42,142 nucleotides of DNA from Streptomyces murinus (GCF_002154555.1 NZ_MUNF01000004.1:1-42142), one strand, 5' to 3'. Shown: positions 8,352-16,539, counted from the stretch's first letter. The notes: generated from the sequence alone by a model not told the origin. Translations and numbers: made by a program.

Positions 8352-9446
8352 GTGTCCGCAGTCTCCGACCGGCTTCCCACTTTTCCCTGGGACAAGCTGG
8401 AGCCGTACAAGAAGACGGCCGCGGCCCATCCGGACGGCATCGTCGACCTCTCCGTCGGCACCCCGGTCGACCCGGTCCCCGAGCTGGTCCAGAAGGCCCT
8501 GATCGACGCGGCCGACTCACCGGGCTATCCGACCGTCTGGGGCACGCCCGCGCTGCGGGACGCGATCTGCGGCTGGCTGGAGCGCCGGCTGGGCGCCCGC
8601 GAGGTCACCCACCGGCATGTGCTGCCGGTCGTCGGCTCCAAGGAGCTGGTGGCCTGGCTGCCGACCCAACTGGGCCTCGGCCCCGGCGACCGGGTGGCCT
8701 ACCCGCGCCTCGCGTACCCGACGTACGAGGTCGGCGCGCGCCTCGCCCGCGCGGAGTACGAGACGTACGACGACCCGCGCGACCTCGACCCGGCCGGTCT
8801 GAAGCTGCTCTGGCTGAACTCCCCGTCCAACCCGACGGGCCAGGTGCTGGGCAAGGAAGAGCTGACGGAGATCGTCGCCTGGGCCCGCGCCCACGGCGTC
8901 CTGGTCGTCTCCGACGAGTGCTACCTGGAGCTGGGCTGGGAGGCCGACCCGGTCTCGGTGCTGCACCCGGACGTCAACGGCGGCTCCTACGACGGCATCG
9001 TGGCCGTCCACTCGCTCTCCAAGCGCTCCAACCTGGCCGGCTACCGCGCCGCCTTCATCGCGGGCGACCCGGCCGTCCTGGGCCCGCTTCTGGAGATCCG
9101 CAAGCACGGCGGCATGATGACCTCCGCGCCGACCCAGGCCGCCGTGGTGGCCGCGCTGGGCGACGACGCCCATGTCCACGAGCAGCGGGCCCGCTACGCC
9201 GCCCGTCGCGAGGCGCTGCGCTCGGCCCTGCTGTCCCACGGCTTCCGCATCGAGCACAGCGAGGCCAGCCTCTACCTGTGGGCCACCCGCGACGAGCCCT
9301 GCTGGACCACCGTCGCCCACCTGGCCGACCTGGGCGTCCTGGTCGCCCCCGGCGACTTCTACGGCCCGGCGGGCGACACCTTCGTGCGCGTGGCCCTGAC
9401 GGCGACGGACGAACGGATCGCGGCGGCGGTCGCGCGACTGCGATAG
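8352..9446 (+). CDS. dapC: Succinyldiaminopimelate transaminase
   Basis: A 364-aa fold-type I PLP aminotransferase. The PLP lysine is in HSLSKRSNLAGYR (about K224). Other class I/II landmarks are SPSNPTGQ, SDECYLELGW and a C-terminal Arg region (FVRVALTATDERI). The actinobacterial DapC converts N-succinyl-2-amino-6-ketopimelate to N-succinyl-LL-diaminopimelate in lysine and cell-wall precursor synthesis. The assignment rests on family resemblance plus the neighbouring ferredoxin and dapE genes. GTG 8352 gives the expected N-terminus. A 16-base-arm terminator follows at 9569. Confidence 0.88.
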   Translation: MSAVSDRLPTFPWDKLEPYKKTAAAHPDGIVDLSVGTPVDPVPELVQKALIDAADSPGYPTVWGTPALRDAICGWLERRLGAREVTHRHVLPVVGSKELVAWLPTQLGLGPGDRVAYPRLAYPTYEVGARLARAEYETYDDPRDLDPAGLKLLWLNSPSNPTGQVLGKEELTEIVAWARAHGVLVVSDECYLELGWEADPVSVLHPDVNGGSYDGIVAVHSLSKRSNLAGYRAAFIAGDPAVLGPLLEIRKHGGMMTSAPTQAAVVAALGDDAHVHEQRARYAARREALRSALLSHGFRIEHSEASLYLWATRDEPCWTTVAHLADLGVLVAPGDFYGPAGDTFVRVALTATDERIAAAVARLR

Positions 9447-9568
9447 GGGACCGCTACCGCCGTACGCCATTGCCGTGGGCAGACGTTCCGCAGGGCGGAA
9501 CGGGTGGGCACGGCCGACAGCACCGGGCGCCGATCCGAGACCCTGGCCCCGGCCGACGCGGAACGCCG

Positions 9569-9604
9569 AACGGGGTCCAGGGGAGCATTCCCCTGGACCC
9601 CGTT
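9569..9604. terminator. Bidirectional terminator
   Basis: Perfect 16-base arms AACGGGGTCCAGGGGA and complement around a GCAT tetraloop, ending in GTT. It separates dapC (plus) from the secreted-protein gene (minus), whose convergent ends it serves. Confidence 0.88.
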
Positions 9605-9621
9605 CACCGGTCAGCCGTGGC

Positions 9622-10038
9622 TCAGGTGAGAGGCAGGCCCTGCATCGGCAGGTTGGCGGTCGGCAGGCCGCCCTTCGTGGCGCCGGCGGCCGCGTCGCCC
9701 AGGGCGTTGCCCGCGGCGCCGGCGACGCCGCCCGCGGCCTGCTGGGCCGCCGGAGCGGTCTTCTTCACGGCACCGCCGGCCGTCTTGCCCGCGGCCGGCA
9801 CGGCCGTCTTCACGGCGTTGCCGCCCGCGTCGCCCGCCAGCGAGGTGACGTGCTCCGCGGCACCGTCGGCGGTGTCGCCGACGTGCGCCGCGTCCAGCGC
9901 GGTCAGACCGCCCAGGTTCGCGGTGGCCGGCAGGTTCGTGGCCGCACCGGCGGAGCCGGCCGCACCGACCCCGGCGGCCGCTCCCGCTGCGACAAGCAGC
10001 GCGGCACGGGCGATCCGGCGGGTCAGGGGGAGGGACAT
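9622..10038 (-). CDS. Small secreted Ala/Gly-rich protein
   Basis: A 138-aa protein with a classical Sec signal peptide: MSLPLTRRIARAALLVAAG, then a hydrophobic stretch and AGA-A cleavage near residue 32. The mature part is low-complexity and rich in Ala, Gly, Thr and Lys, with no catalytic motif. Similar small secreted proteins are conserved in Streptomyces; the function is unknown. ATG 10038 is preferred over an upstream start because GGAG lies five bases before it and the signal peptide then begins correctly. It is transcribed alone, from a promoter proposed at 10169-10196, and ends at the 9569 terminator. Confidence 0.78.
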   Translation of the reverse strand: MSLPLTRRIARAALLVAAGAAAGVGAAGSAGAATNLPATANLGGLTALDAAHVGDTADGAAEHVTSLAGDAGGNAVKTAVPAAGKTAGGAVKKTAPAAQQAAGGVAGAAGNALGDAAAGATKGGLPTANLPMQGLPLT

Positions 10039-10155
10039 GATGCTCCATTCGACGGGAGAAGAACGATCTCTGTCGTCCGGACCCGGCACCGGGCTCGGAC
10101 GCCATGACTACCGCTCGAAGCCCCCGAAGGTTGCGGACGCCCCAGGTAAAGAACC

Positions 10156-10196
10156 GATAACGCATCGCATTATCAGGTGGGGATAAAAACGGGCAA
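10156..10196 (-). promoter_or_regulatory. Promoter with overlapping inverted repeat for the secreted protein
   Basis: On the minus strand, TTGCCC (10191-10196), a 16-base spacer and GATAAT (10169-10174) form a plausible vegetative promoter. The -10 lies within an imperfect inverted repeat: GATAACGC at 10156-10163 and GCATTATC at 10167-10174, one mismatch, 3-base spacer. The position suggests a repressor site. The implied leader is about 120 nt. Confidence 0.5.
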
Positions 10197-10295
10197 AGGG
10201 CGTCCGCGAGAACGCCCAGCAGAATCCTTCCGCCCCTTGAGCCGCAAGGGCTCCCGGCCGAGTTTCTCGACTCGCCCGTTTGGCCGCGTGTGAAA

Positions 10296-10316
10296 CGCCG
10301 ACGCCACCCGTCGGCG
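10296..10316 (-). terminator. Hairpin terminator after the lysozyme-like gene
   Basis: Arms CGCCGACG and CGTCGGCG surround a 5-base loop. Read on the minus strand the stem is followed by TTTC. It lies 13-33 bases beyond the stop at 10329. Confidence 0.6.
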
Positions 10317-10328
10317 CGATGACCCGTA

Positions 10329-11321
10329 CTACTGTCCGGTCACGATCCGGACAACGCCCACGGACTTCTCCGCCCCCGCGGCGCCCTGCGAACGCATCTG
10401 CTGCCACGCCCCGCCGTCGCTCCCGGCGGTCCACACTCGCCCGGCGTACGTCACCCGCTGGATGTGCAGCGCCGAGGAGTTGGCGACCGCCCAGTGCGCG
10501 AGCTGCCACCCCCGCTCCCGCTCGTCGCGCCCGCTCGCGTCCGTCCGCGTGCCGAGCGGCACCGGCACGGTCACCGTCCGCCCGCTCGCCGTCGCCGTCA
10601 CGCTCGGCGAGGGGGACGGCGAGGGCACCGGGGTCCCGCCCACCTCCGCACCGGTCTCCTGGAGCGCGTCCCGCCCGAAGTCCCGTACCAGCGCGGCCCG
10701 TACCGCGTCCGGGCCGATCGCCTCGGCCGCCGGGTCGAAGCGCCCGTCACAGGTCAGCGTGGCCGCCGACTGCCCGGTCAGCGCGGCCGACAGCAGCTCG
10801 GCGTCCGGCTCGTGCTTGGCGTACGCCTCCGGGTAGCCGCTGCGCTGCACCTTCTGCGCGGCCACGGTGAGCGGCAGATCCGCGTAGTCGGGCACCTTCG
10901 CCAGATGGGCGTAGAAGATCCCGGCCGCGTACGTGGGGTCCATGATCTGCTGCGCGCTGCCCCAGCCCTGCGAGGGCCGCTGCTGGAACAGGCCGAGCGA
11001 ATCCCGGTCGCCGTGCTCGATGTTGCGCAGCCCCGACTCCTGGAGCGCGGTGGCGAGCGCGATCGTCACGGCCCGCTCGGGCATGTTCCGGCCGGTGCCG
11101 ACCGCGGCGATCGTCGCCGCGTTCGCCGCCTGCTCGGGCGTGAACTCGTACGACGTCCCGGCGCCGGTGGCCGAGACCACCTTGCAGCCGTGTGAACCGC
11201 CGCCTCCGGTGACGTACTGCACCACGAGGTAGGCGGCGACACCGCACAGGACCAACAGGGCCGCGGAGAACCGGAGAAGGCGGCCGCGGCGCTTGGGACG
11301 GGTGGGGGACGGCTGTGACAC
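10329..11321 (-). CDS. Membrane-anchored lysozyme-like protein
   Basis: A 330-aa protein with a basic N-terminus (RPKRRGRLLR), one membrane helix and an extracytoplasmic helical domain. The motifs ALATALQESGLRN, DSLGLFQQRPSQGWG and IMDPTYAAGIFYAHL resemble the Glu-containing core of lysozyme/transglycosylase folds. The Glu in QESGL is a candidate catalytic residue. A Pro/Ser linker (PSPSPSPS) leads to a C-terminal domain of about 80 residues. Streptomyces homologues are often labelled heavy-metal transporter, which the sequence does not support. The GTG start at 11321 has TACCTT six bases upstream and no Shine-Dalgarno, so translation may be leaderless. It is divergent from dapE. Confidence 0.65.
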   Translation of the reverse strand: MSQPSPTRPKRRGRLLRFSAALLVLCGVAAYLVVQYVTGGGGSHGCKVVSATGAGTSYEFTPEQAANAATIAAVGTGRNMPERAVTIALATALQESGLRNIEHGDRDSLGLFQQRPSQGWGSAQQIMDPTYAAGIFYAHLAKVPDYADLPLTVAAQKVQRSGYPEAYAKHEPDAELLSAALTGQSAATLTCDGRFDPAAEAIGPDAVRAALVRDFGRDALQETGAEVGGTPVPSPSPSPSVTATASGRTVTVPVPLGTRTDASGRDERERGWQLAHWAVANSSALHIQRVTYAGRVWTAGSDGGAWQQMRSQGAAGAEKSVGVVRIVTGQ

Positions 11322-11327
11322 GCGTAC

Positions 11328-11333
11328 AAGGTA
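11328..11333 (-). promoter_or_regulatory. -10 box TACCTT, possible leaderless start
   Basis: On the minus strand TACCTT ends six bases before the GTG at 11321. With no ribosome-binding site present, transcription would start at or next to the start codon. It lies back to back with the dapE promoter in a 97-base divergent region. Confidence 0.5.
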
Positions 11334-11405
11334 GCGGAGCGACCGCCACCGCTCGGCAGCGGTCCGTCACCGCGCGCGCGAACGGGGTGTCCCGGGGTGG
11401 CGCGC

Positions 11406-11411
11406 TAGGGT
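11406..11411 (+). promoter_or_regulatory. -10 box TAGGGT, possible leaderless dapE transcript
   Basis: TAGGGT is followed by exactly seven bases and the dapE ATG at 11419, with no Shine-Dalgarno between. This is the classical arrangement for a leaderless actinobacterial mRNA. Confidence 0.55.
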
Positions 11412-11418
11412 CAAAGCC

Positions 11419-12498
11419 ATGGCCGACACCTCGCTTGACCTCACGCTGGACGCCGCCACGCTGACCGCGCGGCTCGTGGACCTCGCCTCCGAGAGCGGCA
11501 CCGAGAAGCCGCTCGCGGACGCCATCGAGACCGCGCTGCGCGCCCTGCCGCATCTGACGGTGGACCGCTACGGCAACAACGTGATCGCCCGTACGAACCT
11601 GGGCCGCGCCGAGCGGGTCGTCCTGGCCGGGCACATCGACACCGTGCCGATCGCGGACAACGTGCCCTCGCGCCTGGACGAGGACGGCGTGCTGTGGGGC
11701 TGCGGCACCTGCGACATGAAGTCGGGCGTGGCGGTCCAGCTGCGCATCGCGGCCACCGTCTTGGCCCCCAACCGCGATCTGACCTTCGTGTTCTACGACA
11801 ACGAGGAGGTCGCGGCCCACCTCAACGGCCTGCGCCATGTCGCCGAGGCCCGTCCGGAGTGGCTGGCGGGCGATTTCGCGGTGCTCCTGGAGCCCTCCGA
11901 CGGCGAGGTCGAGGGCGGCTGCCAGGGCACCCTGCGGATGCTGCTGCGCACGGAGGGCGAGCGGGCGCACTCCGCGCGCTCCTGGATGGGCGCCAACGCC
12001 ATCCACGCGGCCGCGCCGATCCTGGCCCGCCTGGCCGCCTACGAGCCCCGCTACCCGGTGATCGACGGCCTGGAGTACCGCGAGGGCCTGAACGCCGTGC
12101 GCATCGGCGGTGGGGTCGCGGGCAATGTCATCCCCGACGAGTGCGTGGTCACCGTCAACTTCCGCTACGCCCCCGACCGCACCGAGGAGGAGGCGATCGC
12201 GCACGTCCGCGAGGTGTTCGCGGACTGCGGGGTGGCCGAGTTCGTGGTCGACGACCACAGCGGCGGCGCGCTGCCCGGCCTCTCCCACCCGGCCGCGGCC
12301 GCTTTCATCGAGGCGGTCGGCGGCATCCCGCGCCCCAAGTACGGCTGGACGGACGTCTCCCGCTTCGCCGCGCTCGGCATCCCCGCGGTCAACTACGGCC
12401 CCGGCAACCCGCACCTGGCGCACAAGCGGGACGAACGGGTGGAGACCGCCAAGATCCTCAAGGCCGAGGAACGGCTGGTGAACTGGCTCACCGCGTGA
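11419..12498 (+). CDS. dapE: Succinyl-diaminopimelate desuccinylase
   Basis: A 359-aa M20-family metallohydrolase that releases LL-diaminopimelate from its N-succinyl form for lysine and peptidoglycan synthesis. Family landmarks in order: GHIDTVPIADN (metal His and catalytic Asp), GCGTCDMKSGVA (bridging Asp), FYDNEEVA (catalytic Glu), LLEPSDG, a dimerisation lid in the middle and GPGNPHLAHKRDE with the C-terminal metal His. Length is normal for actinobacterial DapE. The ATG is preceded by a -10-like TAGGGT rather than a ribosome-binding site. It lies upstream of the LOG gene, as in mycobacteria. Confidence 0.93.
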   Translation: MADTSLDLTLDAATLTARLVDLASESGTEKPLADAIETALRALPHLTVDRYGNNVIARTNLGRAERVVLAGHIDTVPIADNVPSRLDEDGVLWGCGTCDMKSGVAVQLRIAATVLAPNRDLTFVFYDNEEVAAHLNGLRHVAEARPEWLAGDFAVLLEPSDGEVEGGCQGTLRMLLRTEGERAHSARSWMGANAIHAAAPILARLAAYEPRYPVIDGLEYREGLNAVRIGGGVAGNVIPDECVVTVNFRYAPDRTEEEAIAHVREVFADCGVAEFVVDDHSGGALPGLSHPAAAAFIEAVGGIPRPKYGWTDVSRFAALGIPAVNYGPGNPHLAHKRDERVETAKILKAEERLVNWLTA

Positions 12499-12525
12499 CC
12501 CGCTCGCGGGTGGCGCCCGCCTGGC

Positions 12526-12541
12526 GGACATGAATATGTCC
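12526..12541 (+). promoter_or_regulatory. Palindrome upstream of the LOG-family gene
   Basis: GGACAT-GAAT-ATGTCC, 6-base perfect arms with a 4-base spacer, lies between dapE and the LOG-family start and 64 bases before it. It is too short and AT-rich to be a convincing terminator and looks more like an operator. No regulator can be named. Confidence 0.35.
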
Positions 12542-12604
12542 CCCCTGCTTAACCCGCGTAGATCTAGGCTGATGGCGAACCACCGGCAAGCGGAGGGAGC
12601 GCAT

Positions 12605-13363
12605 ATGCCTACCGGGAACCCCGAGGGCAAGAAGCAGCCGCCGGACGAGCAGCGGCTCGGTCCGGTCCTGCGGCGGCGGGGGCAGGTGACGCCGAGCACC
12701 ACCGATCAGCGGCTGCTGGACGCGGGCGGCCCCTCCGACTGGGTGCACACCGATCCCTGGCGGGTGCTGCGCATCCAGTCGGAGTTCATCGAGGGCTTCG
12801 GCACACTGGCCGAACTCCCGCCCGCGATCAGCGTGTTCGGCTCGGCCCGCACCCCTGTGGACTCGCCGGAGTACGACGCCGGGGTGCGGCTCGGGCGCAG
12901 TCTCGCGGGGGCCGGCTGGGCGGTGATCACCGGCGGCGGTCCCGGCGCGATGGAGGCCGCCAACAAGGGCGCGTGCGAGGCGGGCGGCGTCTCGGTCGGG
13001 CTCGGCATCGAGCTGCCCTTCGAGCAGGGGCTGAACCCCTACGTCGACATCGGGCTGAACTTCCGGTACTTCTTTGTCCGGAAAATGATGTTTGTGAAGT
13101 ATGCCCAGGGGTTCGTGGTGCTGCCCGGCGGCCTCGGCACCCTGGACGAGCTCTTCGAGGCACTGACCCTGGTGCAGACCCAGAAGGTCACCCGCTTCCC
13201 GATCGTCCTCTTCGGCAGCGAGTACTGGGGCGGCCTGGTCGACTGGCTCAAGAACACCCTGGTGGCCACCGGCAAGGCCATGGAGAAGGATCTCCTGCTC
13301 TTCCACGTCACGGACGAGGTGGACGAGGCGGTGGCCCTGGTCTCCAAGGAGGCCGCCCGCTAG
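12605..13363 (+). CDS. LOG-family (TIGR00730) protein
   Basis: A 252-aa Rossmann-fold protein of the LONELY GUY type. It contains ITGGGPGAMEAANKGA and the signature LPGGLGTLDELFEALTLVQTQK-like stretch, whose PGGxGTxxE motif marks nucleotide-5'-monophosphate phosphoribohydrolases that release free cytokinin-type bases. The physiological substrate in Streptomyces is not known. ATG 12605 is chosen because GGAGGGA precedes it; upstream in-frame starts fall in the operator-like region. In M. tuberculosis the homologue (Rv1205) also sits near dapE and folP2. It is convergent with the folP2-like gene, 15 bases apart. Confidence 0.88.
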   Translation: MPTGNPEGKKQPPDEQRLGPVLRRRGQVTPSTTDQRLLDAGGPSDWVHTDPWRVLRIQSEFIEGFGTLAELPPAISVFGSARTPVDSPEYDAGVRLGRSLAGAGWAVITGGGPGAMEAANKGACEAGGVSVGLGIELPFEQGLNPYVDIGLNFRYFFVRKMMFVKYAQGFVVLPGGLGTLDELFEALTLVQTQKVTRFPIVLFGSEYWGGLVDWLKNTLVATGKAMEKDLLLFHVTDEVDEAVALVSKEAAR

Positions 13364-13378
13364 GGCCTCCCGTTCGGA

Positions 13379-14239
13379 TCAGGCCAGGCCGCGCCGGGCC
13401 ACCGCAGGGGGGCGGTGGCCCGCGATGGCGGAGACCATGTCGAGGACCTGGCGGGTCTCGGCGACCTCATGGACCCGGTAGACCATCGCCCCGAGCCAGG
13501 AGGACACCGCCGTCGTCGCCAGCGTGCCGATCAGCCGCTCCTTGACCGGCCGGTCCAGCGTCTCCCCGACGAAGTCCTTGTTGGACAGCGACACCAGCAC
13601 CGGCCAGCCCGCCGCGACCATCTCGTCCAGCCGCCGCGTCGCCTCCAGGCTGTGCCGGGTGTTCTTGCCGAAGTCGTGCCCGGGATCGATCAGCACCGAC
13701 TCCCGGGGCACCCCGAGCGCCACCGCGCGCTCCGCGAGGCCCACGGTCACCTCCAGGACGTCCGCCATGACGTCGTCGTACGTCACCCGGTGCGGACGGG
13801 TGCGCGGCTCGGCGCCGCCCGCGTGGGTGCACACCAGCCCCACCCGGTGGCGCGCCGCGACCTCCGCGAGGCCCGGGTCCGCGCCGCCCCACGCGTCGTT
13901 CAGCAGATCGGCGCCCGCCGCGCACACCGCCTCGCCGACCTCGGCCCGCCAGGTGTCCACGCTGATCACCACGTCCGGGAACCGGCGCCGCACCTCGGCC
14001 ACGAAGCCGACCGTGCGCCGCGCCTCCTCCTCGGCGGAGACCTCCTCGCCGGGGCCCGCCTTCACCCCGCCGATGTCGATGATCGCGGCGCCCTCGGCCA
14101 CCGCCTGCTCGACCCGCGCCAGGGCCGGCTCGTCGCGGAACGTCGCCCCGCGGTCGTAGAAGGAGTCGGGAGTCCGGTTCACGATCGCCATGATCACTCG
14201 TTCGTGCGGTCCGAATTCCCGCCTGCCCAGCCTGAGCAT
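13379..14239 (-). CDS. Dihydropteroate synthase homologue, FolP2 type
   Basis: A 286-aa pterin-binding TIM-barrel protein. It begins IMAIVNRTPDSFYDRG, where true DHPS has NVTPDSFSDGG, and continues IIDIGGVKAGPG, where DHPS has DIGGESTRPG. Thus the loop that carries Ser/Thr/Arg residues for p-aminobenzoate and pyrophosphate is altered. Other parts are kept (ISVDTWR, LLNDAWGG, VLIDPGHDFGKN, LVSLSNKDFVG). This pattern and the dapE/tag/DUF3117 neighbourhood match mycobacterial folP2 (Rv1207), which is reported not to replace folP1. No other folate genes are here. ATG 14239 is preceded by AGGAAGAGG. I would not assign it as the folate-pathway enzyme. Confidence 0.82.
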   Translation of the reverse strand: MLRLGRREFGPHERVIMAIVNRTPDSFYDRGATFRDEPALARVEQAVAEGAAIIDIGGVKAGPGEEVSAEEEARRTVGFVAEVRRRFPDVVISVDTWRAEVGEAVCAAGADLLNDAWGGADPGLAEVAARHRVGLVCTHAGGAEPRTRPHRVTYDDVMADVLEVTVGLAERAVALGVPRESVLIDPGHDFGKNTRHSLEATRRLDEMVAAGWPVLVSLSNKDFVGETLDRPVKERLIGTLATTAVSSWLGAMVYRVHEVAETRQVLDMVSAIAGHRPPAVARRGLA

Positions 14240-14376
14240 CCGCTGTGACCTCTTCCTCGTACGTCCGGCACTGCGACCGCCAGTGACCCTAACTGTCGGA
14301 TGCGCATGGCACGATCGGAGCTGACAGATTCCGCGTCCGGCACCGTGCCGGCACCCGAGCTGGGGGCCTCCAGACG

Positions 14377-14736
14377 ATGGTGATGTTCCTGTTCCTGGTC
14401 ATCGCACTGGCCGTCGTGGTCGCCGCGGTGACCCTCGCCGTGGTGGGCGGCGGCAATGAGAGCGGCCCGCTGCCCGAGGCCGCGCCCGAGCGGCTCCAGG
14501 ACCCACTGCCCGCCGACCGGCCGGTGGGCCGCGAGGACGTGGAGAGCCTGCGTTTCCCGCTCGCCGTGCGCGGCTACCGCATGTCCGACGTCGACGACGC
14601 CCTCGGCCGCCTCGGCGCCGAACTCGCCGAGCGCGACGCCCGGATCGCGGGCCTGGAGTCCGCGCTGGCCGGCGCCCGCGCCGCCGCCACCCGCCCCACC
14701 CTCGACAAGTCCCGGCACCCGGAGGACCAGCAGTGA
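14377..14736 (+). CDS. DivIVA-domain membrane protein
   Basis: A 119-aa protein with one N-terminal membrane helix (MVMFLFLVIALAVVVAAV) and a short cytoplasmic part. The latter contains FPLAVRGYRMSDVDDALGRLGAEL, which has the FxxxxxGYxxxxVDxxL pattern of DivIVA-type domains, followed by a predicted coiled coil (RDARIAGLESALAG). DivIVA proteins organise polar growth; a single-helix form like this is also found beside tag in mycobacteria (Rv1209-like). It ends in GTGA overlap with tag, so the two genes are coupled. ATG 14383 is an alternative start. Confidence 0.82.
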   Translation: MVMFLFLVIALAVVVAAVTLAVVGGGNESGPLPEAAPERLQDPLPADRPVGREDVESLRFPLAVRGYRMSDVDDALGRLGAELAERDARIAGLESALAGARAAATRPTLDKSRHPEDQQ

Positions 14737-15314
14737 CCGCCGCCATCGTGGGCCCGGACGGCGCGCCGCGCTGCCCCTGGGCCCTGTCCACCGACGACTA
14801 CGTGGCGTACCACGACGAGGAGTGGGGCCGCCCGGTCCACGGCGACGACGCCCTCTTCGAGCGGCTCTGCCTGGAGGCGTTCCAGTCCGGCCTGTCCTGG
14901 ATCACCATCCTGCGCCGCCGGCCGGGCTTCCGTACCGCCTTCGCGGGCTTCCGCATCGAGAAGGTGGCCGCCTTCACCGACGAGGACCGCGAGCGCCTGC
15001 TGGCCGACCCGGGCATCATCCGCAACCGCGCCAAGATCGACGCCACCCTCGCCAACGCCCGTGTCCTCGCCGACTGGGCGGCCGGCGACCTGGACGAGCT
15101 GATCTGGTCCCACGCCCCCGACCCGGCCGGCCGCCCGGCCCCCAGGACTCTGGCGGACGTACCGGCGGTGACCCCGCAATCCACCGCCCTGTCCAAGGGG
15201 TTGAAGAAGCGGGGCCTGAAGTTCGTCGGCCCGACCACGGCGTACGCCCTGATGCAGGCGTGCGGTCTGGTGAACGACCACCTGGAGACGTGCGTGGCGA
15301 GGAACAAGGGCTGA
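14733..15314 (+). CDS. tag: DNA-3-methyladenine glycosylase I
   Basis: A 193-aa base-excision repair enzyme of the Tag family that removes 3-methyladenine from alkylated DNA. Visible signatures are RCPWAL near the start, YHDEEWGRPVHGD, FERLCLEAFQSGLSWITIL, IIRNRAKIDATLANA, and FVGPTTAYALMQACGLVNDH followed by the C-terminal Cys. The Cys and His residues correspond to the zinc site of Tag. It starts at GTG 14733, overlapping the DivIVA-like stop. It is convergent with the enoyl-CoA hydratase gene. Confidence 0.94.
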   Translation: MTAAIVGPDGAPRCPWALSTDDYVAYHDEEWGRPVHGDDALFERLCLEAFQSGLSWITILRRRPGFRTAFAGFRIEKVAAFTDEDRERLLADPGIIRNRAKIDATLANARVLADWAAGDLDELIWSHAPDPAGRPAPRTLADVPAVTPQSTALSKGLKKRGLKFVGPTTAYALMQACGLVNDHLETCVARNKG

Positions 15315-15363
15315 GGAACAACGGCTGAGGAGCAGCGGCCAAGGACCAGCGATCAGGGGCGCG

Positions 15364-16167
15364 TCACCGCCCCAGGTACTTGGGCTTCTCCTTGTTCACG
15401 AACGCCTGCACCGCGATCAGGTGGTCCTCGGACTGCCCGGCCCGCGTCTGGAGTTCGTCCTCCTTGTGGAGCGTCTCCTCCAGGGAGTGCGTCAGCCCGA
15501 AGGCCACCGCCTCCTTGATCGCCGCGTAGGCGACCGTCGGCCCCGAGGCCAGCTTGCGCGCCACCTTCTCGGCCTCGGCCCGCAGCTCGGCCGCGGGCAC
15601 CACCCGGTTGGCGATCCCCAGCTCCAGCGCGTCCTGCGCGCCGATGCTGCGCGGGAACAGCAGCAGGTCCTGCGCGCGGCTCGGCCCGACCACCCGCGGC
15701 AGGGTCCAGGAGATCCCGGAGTCCCCGGTCAGCGCGACACCCACGAACGAGCTGTTGAAGGACGCGGTGTCGGCGACGATCCGGTAGTCCGCCGCGAGCG
15801 CGAACCCGAAGCCCGCCCCCGCCGCGACGCCGTTCACCGCGGCGACCACCGGCTTGGCCGCCCCCGCCAGCGCCCGCACGATCGGGTTGTAGTGCTCGCC
15901 GACCGTGCTCATCGTCTGCTCGGACCCGGTTTCCCGGTCCTGCGCCAGCAGCCCGATGTGCTCCTTGAGGTCCTGGCCCACACAGAACGCCCGGTCCCCG
16001 GCGGCGGTCAGCAGGATCGCCCGTACGGCCGTGTCACGGGCCGCTTCCTCGGCCGCCTCGCGCAGCGCGACCTTGGTCGTCACGTTCAGCGCGTTCATCG
16101 CCTCGGGGCGGTTCAGCGTGATCGTCGCGAGCCCGTCGCTCACCTCGTAGAGCACGGTGTCGGCCAT
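15364..16167 (-). CDS. Enoyl-CoA hydratase/isomerase family protein
   Basis: A 267-aa crotonase-fold protein. It has the oxyanion-hole motifs AFCVGQDLKEH and VAAVNGVAAGAGFGFALAADYR, and SFVGVALTGDSGISWTLPR in the active-site region. The position usually holding the second catalytic Glu of hydratases is Asp/Ser here, so an isomerase or another crotonase reaction is possible. ATG 16167 is preceded by GGAGGGG; a longer frame from upstream is not supported. It lies between tag and DUF3117, convergent with the former and divergent from the latter. Confidence 0.87.
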   Translation of the reverse strand: MADTVLYEVSDGLATITLNRPEAMNALNVTTKVALREAAEEAARDTAVRAILLTAAGDRAFCVGQDLKEHIGLLAQDRETGSEQTMSTVGEHYNPIVRALAGAAKPVVAAVNGVAAGAGFGFALAADYRIVADTASFNSSFVGVALTGDSGISWTLPRVVGPSRAQDLLLFPRSIGAQDALELGIANRVVPAAELRAEAEKVARKLASGPTVAYAAIKEAVAFGLTHSLEETLHKEDELQTRAGQSEDHLIAVQAFVNKEKPKYLGR

Positions 16168-16397
16168 GGCGCATCCCCTCCGGTTCGCGGTGGTGACGTA
16201 CCGCTCGGTACGTCCCTGTCCGATCACAGCATGTCGGAGATCACCGGCCAAGGGCCCGCCGGCGGGTGTGAGCTGCGTCAAAGAAAACCGGGCCCCGGGT
16301 GGCCGAAGGCCGTCCGTGCGGTGGCGCAGTATCGCAGCCACATCCCCGAATTGAGTGGTTTTGCTCGCGCGCGTTGCCCAAGCGATGCCGACCGATG

Positions 16398-16428
16398 TTG
16401 GTCATCGGGTCCTGAGATGCGGGATAAT
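16398..16428 (+). promoter_or_regulatory. Candidate promoter for the DUF3117 gene
   Basis: TTGGTC at 16398-16403 and GATAAT at 16423-16428 are separated by 19 bases (18 to the overlapping GGATAA). The -10 is good, the -35 weak and the spacing long. The implied leader to the ATG at 16540 is about 105 nt. Confidence 0.4.
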
Positions 16429-16539
16429 GGCTTAGAAGCAATCTGTTCGATGCCGGTGTCGCGTGTCCGGTTCGGTCCCGCGGGTGCCCGCCGGGTGCCA
16501 ACGGCAGACGATGAGCTGGTTTCAGGAAGGGGAACGAGC

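Noticed and set aside
10329-11321. Heavy-metal transporter annotation
   Set aside because: One membrane helix and a lysozyme-like core are visible; there is no heavy-metal motif or transporter fold.
13379-14239. Canonical folate-pathway FolP
   Set aside because: Two catalytic loop motifs are changed and the context is not a folate operon.
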